From an uncultured Paracoccaceae bacterium (GTDB taxonomy: Bacteria; Pseudomonadota; Alphaproteobacteria; Rhodobacterales; Rhodobacteraceae), in assembly GCA_934500835.1 (NCBI GenBank), contig CAKSTR010000010.1:62001-126000 (forward strand): a stretch of DNA of 64,000 nt, read 5' to 3'. Numbering within the stretch: position 1 is the stretch's first letter; every line of letters begins with the position of its first letter. Below are positions 55,581 through 63,292 of the stretch, one piece after another. A program made the translations under genes and the position numbers. The notes under the pieces were generated by a model. The model saw only the letters and a program-made list of their open reading frames with translations, did not search any database and was not told the DNA's origin.

Positions 55581-56210
55581 ATGGACAAGGCTTGGGCGAT
55601 CGTTGCGGCGGGTGCGGTGGTGGCGCTTCTTGGGGGCACCGCTGCCTGGCTGGTGATGAACCGCGCCCCGGCGGACGCCTTCGCGCAATGCCGGGGCGGG
55701 GCGACCGGGGCCGATATCGGCGGACCGTTCACCCTGGTCGAAGGGGTCACCGGCAAGGCCATGACCGAGAAAGAGGTGATCGACCGCCCGACGCTGGTCT
55801 ATTTTGGCTATACCTTCTGTCCGGACGTCTGCCCGCTGGACATGTCCCGGAATGCCGAGGTGGCGGACATTCTGGAAGAGCAGGGCCAGGACATCCGCAT
55901 CGCCTTCATCACCGTGGACCCCGGGCGCGACACGCCGCAGGTTGTGGCGGATTTCGCCTATAATATCCACCCCAAGGCGATTGGTCTGACCGGCACCGAG
56001 GACCAGGTGAAGACCGCGGCCAATGCCTATCGCGCCTATTTCAAGATCGGCGATCAGACCGATGAATACTACCTGGTTGACCATTCCTCCTTTACCTATC
56101 TGATGCTGCCCGGCACCGGCTTTGCCGAGTTCTACAAACACGCCGCCCCGGCGGATGAGGTTGCCAAAAGCGTATCCTGTTTCCTTCAGGCGTCGTCCTC
56201 GCAAAATTGA
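55581..56210 (+). CDS. senC: SCO-family copper protein SenC (PrrC)
   Basis: A 209-residue membrane-anchored thioredoxin-fold protein that helps assemble the CuA site or signals cytochrome cbb3 status to RegB. The N-terminal anchor is AWAIVAAGAVVALLGGTAAW. Copper ligands C80 and C84 (TFCPDVCP) and H168 (VDHSSF) are present. The start at 55581 follows GGCGGGA; an in-frame ATG at 55554 would add nine residues and has an AGGGA upstream, so either is possible. Order regB / senC-regA as in Rhodobacter. Confidence 0.95.
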   Translation: MDKAWAIVAAGAVVALLGGTAAWLVMNRAPADAFAQCRGGATGADIGGPFTLVEGVTGKAMTEKEVIDRPTLVYFGYTFCPDVCPLDMSRNAEVADILEEQGQDIRIAFITVDPGRDTPQVVADFAYNIHPKAIGLTGTEDQVKTAANAYRAYFKIGDQTDEYYLVDHSSFTYLMLPGTGFAEFYKHAAPADEVAKSVSCFLQASSSQN

Positions 56211-56261
56211 CCCCGCCGCCGTCAGGGTCTAGAACCGGGACGAACCGCGAAAGGAAAGCGC

Positions 56262-56816
56262 ATGGCCGAGGACCTGTCAGCCTCATTGGGGGCGGATCGA
56301 ACGCTTCTGCTTCTTGATGATGACGAGGCGTTCGTGAAGAGGCTGGCCCGCGCCATGGAAAAGCGCGGTTTTGTCCCCGAGACCGCCGAAAGCGTTGCGG
56401 CCGGGAAAGCCATCGCCCAATCCCGCCCACCGGCCTATGCGGTTGTCGATCTGCGGCTGGAAGACGGCAACGGGCTGGACGTGGTCGAGGCGTTGCGGGA
56501 CAAGCGGCCCGATTGCCGGATTGTGGTGCTGACCGGATATGGCGCCATCGCCACGGCGGTTGCCGCGGTAAAGATCGGCGCCATCGACTATCTGTCGAAA
56601 CCGGCCGATGCCGATGACGTCACCAATGCACTTCTGGCGCGCGGCGATGTCATGCCGGCCCCGCCCGAAAACCCGATGTCGGCCGACCGGGTCCGGTGGG
56701 AGCATATTCAGCGGGTTTACGAGATGTGCGACCGCAATGTTTCTGAGACCGCGCGAAGATTGAACATGCACCGCAGGACCCTGCAGAGGATTCTTGCGAA
56801 AAGAAGCCCAAAATAA
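56262..56816 (+). CDS. regA: Global redox response regulator RegA (PrrA)
   Basis: A 184-residue response regulator phosphorylated by RegB. The receiver has acidic DDD at 19-21, the phospho-acceptor D63 (YAVVDLRLEDG), T and K (YLSKPADADD). The C-terminal helix-turn-helix NVSETARRLNMHRRTLQRI (from about 158) is the nearly invariant DNA-binding element of this family. It lies 51 bp after senC and 77 bp before hvrA. Confidence 0.97.
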   Translation: MAEDLSASLGADRTLLLLDDDEAFVKRLARAMEKRGFVPETAESVAAGKAIAQSRPPAYAVVDLRLEDGNGLDVVEALRDKRPDCRIVVLTGYGAIATAVAAVKIGAIDYLSKPADADDVTNALLARGDVMPAPPENPMSADRVRWEHIQRVYEMCDRNVSETARRLNMHRRTLQRILAKRSPK

Positions 56817-56893
56817 ATTTGTTCGTTTATGGAACGTTGCGCCGTTTCGACAATTGTTATACCGGATCGGCACATGCGCGAAAGGAACCATGA

Positions 56894-57211
56894 ATGAATA
56901 TCGACCTGCACACGCTTTCGCTCAAAGAGCTAAAAGGCCTGCAATCCAGCGTGGCGAAGGCCATCGCCGGCTTTGAGGACCGCAAGAAAAGCGAAGCCCG
57001 GGCCGAACTGGAAGCGCGCGCGCGCGAGCTTGGCTTTTCGCTTTCTGATCTCGCCACTGCAAACTCGGCAAGCAACAAGCGGACCTCGGCTGCGCCGAAA
57101 TACGCCAATCCGGCAAATCCGGCTGATACCTGGACCGGCCGTGGCCGCAAGCCGCGCTGGTTCTCGGAAGCGCTGGCCGGCGGCCGCAATCCCGAAGACC
57201 TCGCGATCTGA
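56894..57211 (+). CDS. hvrA: H-NS-family DNA-binding protein HvrA
   Basis: A 105-residue H-NS-like protein. An N-terminal oligomerisation helix region (about 1-50) precedes the DNA-binding tail TWTGRGRKPRWF (79-90), the AT-hook-like motif of HvrA/Spb proteins. In Rhodobacter it modulates light-harvesting and nitrogen-fixation genes. The start at 56894 (MNIDLHTLS) is chosen; the ATG four bases earlier is in another frame. Confidence 0.95.
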   Translation: MNIDLHTLSLKELKGLQSSVAKAIAGFEDRKKSEARAELEARARELGFSLSDLATANSASNKRTSAAPKYANPANPADTWTGRGRKPRWFSEALAGGRNPEDLAI

Positions 57212-57217
57212 CAGATG

Positions 57218-57241
57218 GCGGCGGCCGGCTCAGGCCGCCGC
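57218..57241. terminator. Hairpin between hvrA and hvrB
   Basis: Perfect 9-bp stem GCGGCGGCC / GGCCGCCGC around a six-base loop, lying in the 18-bp gap between convergent genes and covering the hvrB stop. It has no T-tract, so it is at best a weak or Rho-assisted terminator. Confidence 0.5.
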
Positions 57242-58105
57242 GAACAACCACTTGAGAAATGCCCGCGTGTTCGCCCTTTGCGGCCCGGGCGGCGTGACCA
57301 CGAAATAGGCCGGCAGTTTCTGCCGGCTGTCGTGGATCAGCACCAACCGGCCCTCTTCCAGATCATCCTCGATCAGCGCGTGACTTTCGACGACAAGGCC
57401 AAGTCCCTGACGCGCCGCTGCCAGCGACAATTCCTCGGACCCGAATTCGGTGCGGCTCAGCGTTTCCGGATCTAGCCCAAGCGACCTCAGATAGTTCTCC
57501 TGTTCGGGCCAGACGGTGGTCAGGATCCACTCCATCTCTTGCAGTTCGTCCGGCGTCAGGCTGTCGCGGCCATCCAGCAGGTCGGGCGCGCCGGCAACGG
57601 CCATCCGCCCCGAGGCAAGGAACCTGCTTTGCACCCCGGGCCAATTGCCGTTGCCAAAGCGCAGGCCAAGGTCCATCCCGTCGCGCCGCAGGTCCGATAC
57701 CCTGGCATCCGGATGCAGTGAAAGCGCAATGTCGGGGTGAAGGTCCCAGAATTCCTTCAGCCGCGGCATCAGCCACTGTGTCGCGAAACTGGGCGTCAGG
57801 GTGATCCTGACCGGGCGCGTGGCGCCGCCGTCCTGCAGCGCCTCGACCCCTGTCTGGATCAGGGCAAAGCCATCGCCCAAAGCCCGCGCCAGATCGGCAC
57901 CTTCGGCGGTCAGCGCCATGCCCCGCCCCTCACGCACCACCAGCGCCACGTCAAGCCGTGCCTCAAGGGCGCGCACCTGCTGGGCAATGGCGGCATGGGT
58001 CACATTCAGCGCGCGCGCGGCCTGGGCATAGCCGCCATTTTCCGCAACGGCCAGAAAGGCGCGCAGCGAGGACAGCGGGGGCATGGTCTTCCAGGAGATG
58101 GGCAT
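57230..58105 (-). CDS. hvrB: LysR-family regulator HvrB
   Basis: A 291-residue LysR-type regulator. The N-terminal helix-turn-helix (about 8-65) reads LRAFLAVAENGGYAQAARAL then VTHAAIAQQVRALEA; the substrate-binding domain follows. In R. capsulatus HvrB activates ahcY and the small orf5, and the same order hvrA-hvrB-orf5-ahcY is seen here, which supports the name. The start may be 58105 or the Met at 58084, which has a partial Shine-Dalgarno and fits the usual LysR N terminus. An inverted repeat next to the start is its likely operator. Confidence 0.88.
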   Translation of the reverse strand: MPISWKTMPPLSSLRAFLAVAENGGYAQAARALNVTHAAIAQQVRALEARLDVALVVREGRGMALTAEGADLARALGDGFALIQTGVEALQDGGATRPVRITLTPSFATQWLMPRLKEFWDLHPDIALSLHPDARVSDLRRDGMDLGLRFGNGNWPGVQSRFLASGRMAVAGAPDLLDGRDSLTPDELQEMEWILTTVWPEQENYLRSLGLDPETLSRTEFGSEELSLAAARQGLGLVVESHALIEDDLEEGRLVLIHDSRQKLPAYFVVTPPGPQRANTRAFLKWLFAAA

Positions 58106-58106
58106 A

Positions 58107-58123
58107 TGTTAGACAGCCTAACA
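58107..58123. promoter_or_regulatory. Candidate HvrB operator
   Basis: TGTTAGACAGCCTAACA, a perfect 6-bp inverted repeat with a five-base loop. It contains the LysR T-N11-A core (TTAG...CTAA). It lies directly before the hvrB start and 80 bp from the orf5 start, in the shared divergent region, fitting autoregulation of hvrB and activation of orf5. Confidence 0.65.
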
Positions 58124-58202
58124 GTTAAGAAGTCTTTCTGACTCACGCAATTGCCGTATTTCAGGCATATATGACCCCATCGACAGATGAAAGGAGAAGA
58201 AA

Positions 58203-58346
58203 ATGTTGAATATCTTTGCAGATGCCTTGCTGGTCGCCATTCGGATGGAACCGCTTGGCCCGCGTCCGGTCAACTATCGGCCCCGCCCGGACTCCGAGGA
58301 AAAGGCCAAGGTGCGATGGTTCGCCCTGTCGGGGCTGCAGCGCTAG
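58203..58346 (+). CDS. Small conserved-position protein, orf5-like (47 aa)
   Basis: A 47-codon reading frame preceded by a strong AAGGAGA Shine-Dalgarno. It begins MLNIFADALLVAIRMEPLGP and has a basic, proline- and charge-rich middle (VNYRPRPDSEEKAKVR). In R. capsulatus HvrB regulates an orf5 next to ahcY, and this is the only plausible counterpart by position, so the link is inferred. No function is known. Its stop shares CTAG with the convergent HD-domain gene. Confidence 0.75.
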   Translation: MLNIFADALLVAIRMEPLGPRPVNYRPRPDSEEKAKVRWFALSGLQR

Positions 58347-58936
58347 ATGCACGCCTTCAGCAACCCCGCGTGTCGGGCCACATAGTCCGCCCGCACCACC
58401 GCGGGCGGACGCAGGCGTATCTCCAGCCCTCTCATCAGCGCATCGGCCGGCCGGCCGAAGAACCTGTCCGCCTCCGCTTCTGAAAAGCCGGCGATCTGCA
58501 CCGCCTCCAGCCAGGCGCTCACTTTGTCCGCGGCCTTGATCTGCTTCTTGATCGGCGCGGGTAGCATTGCCGGCAAGCCAAAGCGCAGATGCACCGCAGC
58601 CGTCAGCCTTGCGTCCAGATCGCCATATCCCGGGCCAACCGCCGCCTTTACCGGGCTGATCATGTCGCCGATCACATATTCCGGGGCATCGTGCAGCAGC
58701 GCCGCCAACTGCCAGCGCGCCGCGATGCCGGGGTTCTGCCGGCTGAAGATCTCTTCCACCAGCAATGAATGTTCGGCCACCGAATAAGGCCAGTCCCCCC
58801 GGGTCTGCCCGTTCCAGCGCGCGACGAAGGCCAGCCCATGGGCGATATCCTCGACCTCGATATCCACCGGGGTCGGATCCAGCAGGTCCAGTCGGCGCCC
58901 CGAAAGCATCCTTTGCCAGGCTCTTGGCTGTTTCAT
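58343..58936 (-). CDS. HD-domain metal-dependent phosphohydrolase (YfbR-like)
   Basis: A 197-residue HD-domain protein. Motifs VAEHSLLVEEIF, ALLHDAPEYVIGDMISPVK and the later DxD-like region match the YfbR/HDDC2 group of nucleoside monophosphate phosphatases. The specific substrate is unknown. It sits between orf5 and ahcY on the opposite strand, so HvrB activation of ahcY would have to act from the 58937-59017 region. Confidence 0.82.
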   Translation of the reverse strand: MKQPRAWQRMLSGRRLDLLDPTPVDIEVEDIAHGLAFVARWNGQTRGDWPYSVAEHSLLVEEIFSRQNPGIAARWQLAALLHDAPEYVIGDMISPVKAAVGPGYGDLDARLTAAVHLRFGLPAMLPAPIKKQIKAADKVSAWLEAVQIAGFSEAEADRFFGRPADALMRGLEIRLRPPAVVRADYVARHAGLLKACI

Positions 58937-58960
58937 GCGTGCTGCCCGCGCCTTTGTTGT

Positions 58961-58976
58961 TTGTTCTTCTGAACAA
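58961..58976. promoter_or_regulatory. Inverted repeat upstream of ahcY
   Basis: TTGTTCTTCTGAACAA, a perfect 6-bp inverted repeat with a four-base loop, 41 bp before the ahcY start. It lies in the 81-bp divergent region and could be a regulator-binding site for ahcY. It does not match the HvrB candidate operator, nor any SAH riboswitch I know. Confidence 0.45.
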
Positions 58977-59017
58977 TGTTATCTGCGCCGCGACCACCGG
59001 ATCAAGGAGTGCACCGC

Positions 59018-60406
59018 ATGGCTGCGGATTACGTCGTCAAGGATATCGCTTTGGCCGATTTCGGCCGCAAGGAACTGACAATTGCCGAAACCGAAATGCC
59101 GGGTCTCATGGCTTGCCGCGAGGAATTCGGGGCCGCGCAGCCGCTGAAAGGCGCCCGCATCGTCGGCAGCCTGCACATGACGATCCAAACTGCCGTTCTG
59201 ATCGAAACACTGGTCGCCCTTGGTGCCGATGTGCGCTGGGCCTCGTGCAACATCTTCTCGACCCAGGACCACGCTGCCGCCGCCATCGCCAAGGCCGGCA
59301 TCCCGGTCTTTGCCGTCAAGGGCCAGACCCTGACCGAGCATTGGGATTATCTCGACAAGTCCTTCATGTTTGCCGAAGGCGCCAACATGATCCTTGATGA
59401 CGGCGGCGACGCCACGCTTTACGTCCTTCTGGGCGCGCGGATGGAAGCGGGCGAAGATGTCCTGGCCGTTCCGCAGTCCGAGGAAGAAGAAGTCATCAAG
59501 CTGCAGATCCAGAAGCGGATGAAGGAATCCCCCGGCTGGTTCGCCAAGACCAAGGCCGCCATCAAGGGCGTCTCGGAAGAGACCACCACCGGCGTCCACC
59601 GTCTCTATGACCTGCACAAGAAGGGCCAGCTGCCCTTCCCGGCGATCAACGTCAACGACTCGGTCACCAAGTCGAAGTTCGACAACAAATACGGCTGCAA
59701 GGAATCGCTGGTCGACGGCATCCGCCGCGCCACCGACACGATGATGGCCGGCAAGGTCGCCGTGGTCTGCGGTTATGGCGACGTCGGCAAAGGCTCGGCC
59801 GCTTCGCTGCAAGGTGCGGGCGCCCGGGTGAAAGTGACCGAGGTCGACCCGATCTGCGCGCTGCAGGCAGCGATGGACGGGTTCGAGGTTGTCGTTCTGG
59901 AAGATGTGGTCGACAGCGCCGACATCTTCATCACCACCACCGGCAACCGCGACGTCATCCGGATCGAGCATCTGCGCGCGATGAAGGACATGGCCATCGT
60001 CGGCAACATCGGCCACTTCGACAACGAAATCCAGGTTGCCAGCCTGCGCAACCACAAATGGACCAACATCAAGGAACAGGTGGACATGATCGAGATGCCC
60101 TCGGGCGCCCGTATCATCCTTTTGTCCGAAGGCCGCCTGTTGAACCTTGGCAACGCCACCGGCCACCCGTCCTTCGTGATGTCGGCGTCGTTTACCAACC
60201 AGACCCTGGCGCAGATCGAACTGTGGACCAAGGGCCAGGACTATGCCCCCGGGGTCTACATCCTGCCCAAGGCGCTGGACGAGAAAGTCGCCCGCCTGCA
60301 TCTGAAGAAGATCGGCGTCAAACTGACCGAGCTGAAGACCGAGCAAGCCGACTATATCGGCGTGAAGGTCGAAGGCCCGTACAAGGCTGACCACTACCGC
60401 TATTGA
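59018..60406 (+). CDS. ahcY: Adenosylhomocysteinase (S-adenosyl-L-homocysteine hydrolase)
   Basis: A 462-residue NAD-dependent enzyme that splits S-adenosylhomocysteine to homocysteine and adenosine, keeping methyltransferases active. It shows the NAD loop [12 protein letters not shown] and the conserved C-terminal DHYRY that closes the NAD site of the partner subunit. The start at 59018 has AAGGAG nine bases upstream; a longer frame from 58976 is rejected. A clear intrinsic terminator follows. Confidence 0.97.
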   Translation: MAADYVVKDIALADFGRKELTIAETEMPGLMACREEFGAAQPLKGARIVGSLHMTIQTAVLIETLVALGADVRWASCNIFSTQDHAAAAIAKAGIPVFAVKGQTLTEHWDYLDKSFMFAEGANMILDDGGDATLYVLLGARMEAGEDVLAVPQSEEEEVIKLQIQKRMKESPGWFAKTKAAIKGVSEETTTGVHRLYDLHKKGQLPFPAINVNDSVTKSKFDNKYGCKESLVDGIRRATDTMMAGKVAVVCGYGDVGKGSAASLQGAGARVKVTEVDPICALQAAMDGFEVVVLEDVVDSADIFITTTGNRDVIRIEHLRAMKDMAIVGNIGHFDNEIQVASLRNHKWTNIKEQVDMIEMPSGARIILLSEGRLLNLGNATGHPSFVMSASFTNQTLAQIELWTKGQDYAPGVYILPKALDEKVARLHLKKIGVKLTELKTEQADYIGVKVEGPYKADHYRY

Positions 60407-60425
60407 TGGTCGCAGACCGGCATTC

Positions 60426-60451
60426 AAAAGGCGCCCTTCGGGGCGCCTTTT
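60426..60451 (+). terminator. Intrinsic terminator after ahcY
   Basis: Perfect 11-bp stem AAAAGGCGCCC / GGGCGCCTTTT closed by a TTCG tetraloop, 20 bases after the ahcY stop, with the T-run downstream. Confidence 0.92.
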
Positions 60452-60735
60452 CCATTCGTGGCGCGCGGTCGGACACCTGTCATCCCGCTGCAACACCCTG
60501 TGCAGGGGCGCACCTTAAAACCTGACTCTTTCACTTGACCTTTAACCGCCGCTCCGGCAAGCCCGGATCAAGCCAGTAGTTCCCCGGCCATTCGGGCCAG
60601 GACGCGCAAGCCGGATCAGTCCAGTCTGACAACGAGCATGCGCGGACCACAGCCGCCATTCCGCATCGCAGTCATGCGTCCTGATCCTTTCGGTCCGGGC
60701 CTGCCCGACGGCAGGCCCAATAGGGGAATTGGGAT
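60452..60735 (+). promoter_or_regulatory. Leader and promoter region of the TonB-dependent receptor
   Basis: This gene-free stretch of about 284 bases lies between the ahcY terminator and the receptor. A TTGACC box near 60535 in the context CACTTGACCTTTAA could be a -35, but I could not pair it with a good -10. A perfect 9-bp hairpin GGGCCTGCC / GGCAGGCCC (60697-60705 with 60710-60718) lies just before the start codon. No cobalamin riboswitch, Irr box or Fur box was recognised. Confidence 0.4.
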
Positions 60736-62730
60736 ATGACCACGAAACGAATTGCATCGACCACCGCCATGGCGCTTTGCCTCGCCGTCCTTTCGGTGCC
60801 CGCCACCGCGCAGGACGCCACCGTCGCAGCGGACGCGCTTTACCTTGGCCGGATCATCGTCGGCTACTCGGCCGACGGCACACCGATCTATGCCGGCGAC
60901 AATACCTCGGTAATCGAGGGCGACGCATTGACCGGCCAGGGCGGCATGACCAAGCTGGACGAGGTCGTGCGTCAGACCCCCGGTGTCACCACCCTGTTCA
61001 ACGGCGGGCAGCCCGGCATCTCGATGGCCATTCGCGGATTTGGCGGCTCTCACGTCGAAAGCACGATCGAAGGCGTGCCGCAGAACTTCCGCTTTACAGC
61101 GCACAACAATGCGGATGGCTTTACCTACGTCGACCCGATGATGCTGTCCTCGCTGGAAATCTCGCGCGGTGCAACGATCACCAGTGGCGGCATGGCAGGC
61201 GCAGTCAACATGCGCCTGCTGTCAGCCGACGATCTGGTGCAGGGCGACGAGGGCACCGGAGGCCTGGTCCGGCTGCGCTATGGCGACAATGGCGAAGGTT
61301 TCGCCTCGGTCGCGGCCTATGGCCTAAGGAAAGGTCCGGCCGAACTGGCCTTCGCTGTTTCCCGCACGAGTCTTGACGCTTTCGTCAATGGCGCGGGCAC
61401 TGAAATCCTCGACACCGATCAGGATACCGCCTCTGTCATGCTGCGGGGGTCTTATCAGGTGAGCGACACCTTGAAGCTGTCGGTGATGGCCCTGGACTAT
61501 CAGGCGTCCTATGGCTCGACCCAGAACGGCTTTGTTCCCGGCACCTTCGTCATCTATGACATGGATGTCAGCAACCGGATCCTGAACTTCGGCTTCGAAT
61601 ATTCCGATGGCAGCGATCTTGTGAACCTGACGGGCAATATCTACGCCGGCACGACCGAGCACAAACATGTTGCGGGCAATGGCAGCGCCGTTGGCCGGAC
61701 CATGGCAACCGAGACGATCGGTTTCAATCTGAGGAACGTCTCCAGCTTTGAGCTTGGCGACTGGTCGGTCACTTCGACCAATGGCTTTGACGTCGCGCGG
61801 GACAAGCTGACCGGCAAGACGGGCGGCTCCAACCCGACGACGGGCGATACCCGTCGCAATGCGCTTTACACCGAGAACGTCTTTTCCAATGGCCCGTTCG
61901 AAGTGACGCTGGGCCTGCGTTTCTCGACCTACGATCTGGATTGGACCAATGTGGACGGCCCGCAGTCCATTTCAGAAACCGCGGCCGATCCGAAGATCAC
62001 CTTGGCCTATCAGGTGACTGACTCGATCCAGCCCTATGTCTCGGTCTATCGCACCAGTCGCGCACCCACCATGCAAGAGGCGTTCCTTGGCGGCACCAGT
62101 GGACTTGGCCACGGCGGCGGCTTCGGGATGTATTTCGGCAACCCTGATCTGGTTCCGGAAACCTCGGCCGGGTATGAAGTCGGTGCGAACATCGCCAAGG
62201 AAAACCTGTTTGCCGCCAATGACCGGCTGACCGGCCGTCTTGCCTTCTACGACCTCGACGTGAAGAACTTCATCGTTGTCGAGCAACAGGCCCCGATGGG
62301 GATGAAATTCGTAAACATCGACGAAACCGTGCGCAGCCGTGGCATGGAACTGGAACTCGGCTATGAATCCGATGCCTTTTCGGCTGTTCTCGCCTGGGCA
62401 CATACCGATGCCAAATATGGTGCGGGTCGTCTGCAGCCGAAAGACGCAGTCAGCGCCACGCTGGCCGGCCATTTCCTTGGCGGGGATCTGACGGTCGGAA
62501 CCACGCTGACCTATAACAGCAATGGCATTGCGGCGATTGCCTTCGACACCAATACCGCCGTCGAGTCCTACAAGACCGTCGACCTGTTCGCGAGCTATGA
62601 TGTCAGCGACACCTTCCGTATCGACGCCAAGATCGCAAACCTGACGGATGAACTCTACACGCCCTGGGCGGCGAGGGATAACACCGGGGTTGGCCGTTCG
62701 GCCTATATCGGGGCGGAACTGCGGTTCTGA
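60736..62730 (+). CDS. TonB-dependent outer membrane receptor (heme-receptor-like)
   Basis: A 664-residue receptor. A signal peptide (MALCLAVLSVPATAQ) is followed by a plug domain (about 50-175: LDEVVRQTPGVTTLFNGGQP, MAIRGFGGSH, LEISRGATITSGGMAGAVNM) and a 22-strand-type barrel ending in aromatic F. In the barrel YRTSRAPTMQEAF (about 440) and NPDLVPET (about 470) resemble the FRAP and NPNL boxes of heme receptors, with a histidine near 459 between them (GLGHGGGF). Heme or siderophore uptake is likely; the ligand is inferred. No exporter or TonB gene is adjacent. Confidence 0.88.
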   Translation: MTTKRIASTTAMALCLAVLSVPATAQDATVAADALYLGRIIVGYSADGTPIYAGDNTSVIEGDALTGQGGMTKLDEVVRQTPGVTTLFNGGQPGISMAIRGFGGSHVESTIEGVPQNFRFTAHNNADGFTYVDPMMLSSLEISRGATITSGGMAGAVNMRLLSADDLVQGDEGTGGLVRLRYGDNGEGFASVAAYGLRKGPAELAFAVSRTSLDAFVNGAGTEILDTDQDTASVMLRGSYQVSDTLKLSVMALDYQASYGSTQNGFVPGTFVIYDMDVSNRILNFGFEYSDGSDLVNLTGNIYAGTTEHKHVAGNGSAVGRTMATETIGFNLRNVSSFELGDWSVTSTNGFDVARDKLTGKTGGSNPTTGDTRRNALYTENVFSNGPFEVTLGLRFSTYDLDWTNVDGPQSISETAADPKITLAYQVTDSIQPYVSVYRTSRAPTMQEAFLGGTSGLGHGGGFGMYFGNPDLVPETSAGYEVGANIAKENLFAANDRLTGRLAFYDLDVKNFIVVEQQAPMGMKFVNIDETVRSRGMELELGYESDAFSAVLAWAHTDAKYGAGRLQPKDAVSATLAGHFLGGDLTVGTTLTYNSNGIAAIAFDTNTAVESYKTVDLFASYDVSDTFRIDAKIANLTDELYTPWAARDNTGVGRSAYIGAELRF

Positions 62731-62762
62731 TCCGGGTGAGACTGGCTACGAAAAGATGACGC

Positions 62763-62795
62763 GGGGCCGGATCTGATCCGGCCCCGGCTTTTTTC
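62763..62795 (+). terminator. Intrinsic terminator after the TonB-dependent receptor
   Basis: Perfect 10-bp stem GGGGCCGGAT / ATCCGGCCCC with a three-base loop, followed by GGC and a run of six T residues. It ends 32-65 bases after the receptor stop. Confidence 0.92.
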
Positions 62796-62877
62796 CCCTT
62801 TCACACAGCCCCGGGCTTGCTATCCCCGCCCGGTGCGCCACACTCGTGGCACCAGTATCAACGATGGGAGTACTGAA

Positions 62878-63219
62878 ATGGGCAAACGTGACGAACTGAT
62901 CGCCAAATACGCCGACGATCTGAAGAACAAGTGCCAGGTCAACCCGGACATGGACCTGCTGACCAAGGTCACCATCGGTTGCGGTCCTTCGATCTACGAC
63001 AATGACGCCCAGACCGTGGCCGCCTCCGACAAGGAAGAGCTGGAGCGGATCAAGACCAATTTCCTGATCAAGAAGCTTGGCCTGAAAGACGGGCCGGAGC
63101 TGATGGAAGGCATCAACGCCGCTGTCGACACCTATGGCAAGTCCGAGCGCAACAAGTACCGCGCACCCTTCTATTACCTGCTGGTGAAGCATTTCGGCCG
63201 CGAAAGCGCCTACAAGTAA
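62878..63219 (+). CDS. DUF2853-family protein
   Basis: A 113-residue small soluble protein beginning MGKRDELIAKYADDLKNKCQ with a conserved LLTKVTIGCGPSIYDNDAQ segment and a C-terminal KYRAPFYYLLVKHFG. This matches the DUF2853 pattern, for which no function is known to me. The start at 62878 is chosen from family-like length. It is 83 bases from the receptor terminator with its own unit. Confidence 0.8.
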   Translation: MGKRDELIAKYADDLKNKCQVNPDMDLLTKVTIGCGPSIYDNDAQTVAASDKEELERIKTNFLIKKLGLKDGPELMEGINAAVDTYGKSERNKYRAPFYYLLVKHFGRESAYK

Positions 63220-63249
63220 ATCGCATACCTGCCATTGAACTTTCCCGGA

Positions 63250-63272
63250 CGGGCGGCCAAAGTGCCGCCCGT
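63250..63272 (+). terminator. Hairpin after the DUF2853 gene
   Basis: A perfect 8-bp stem CGGGCGGC / GCCGCCCG (63250-63257 with 63264-63271), extendable by an A-T pair, lies 30 bases after the stop. It lacks a proper T-tract, so its terminator role is weak. Confidence 0.4.
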
Positions 63273-63292
63273 TCGCATGTCCGCAGGCAGCC

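Noticed and set aside
53484..56210. Very long plus-strand frame reaching into senC
   Set aside because: Upstream codons are antisense to the PAS gene and regB; SCO-family sequence begins near 55581 (or 55554).
58937..59017. SAH riboswitch before ahcY
   Set aside because: The 81-bp region is too short and lacks the expected conserved core; only a simple palindrome is visible.
60452..60735. Cobalamin riboswitch or Irr/Fur box before the TonB-dependent receptor
   Set aside because: No B12-box-like sequence, no TGA-N9-TCA-type iron box and no typical Irr palindrome was found.
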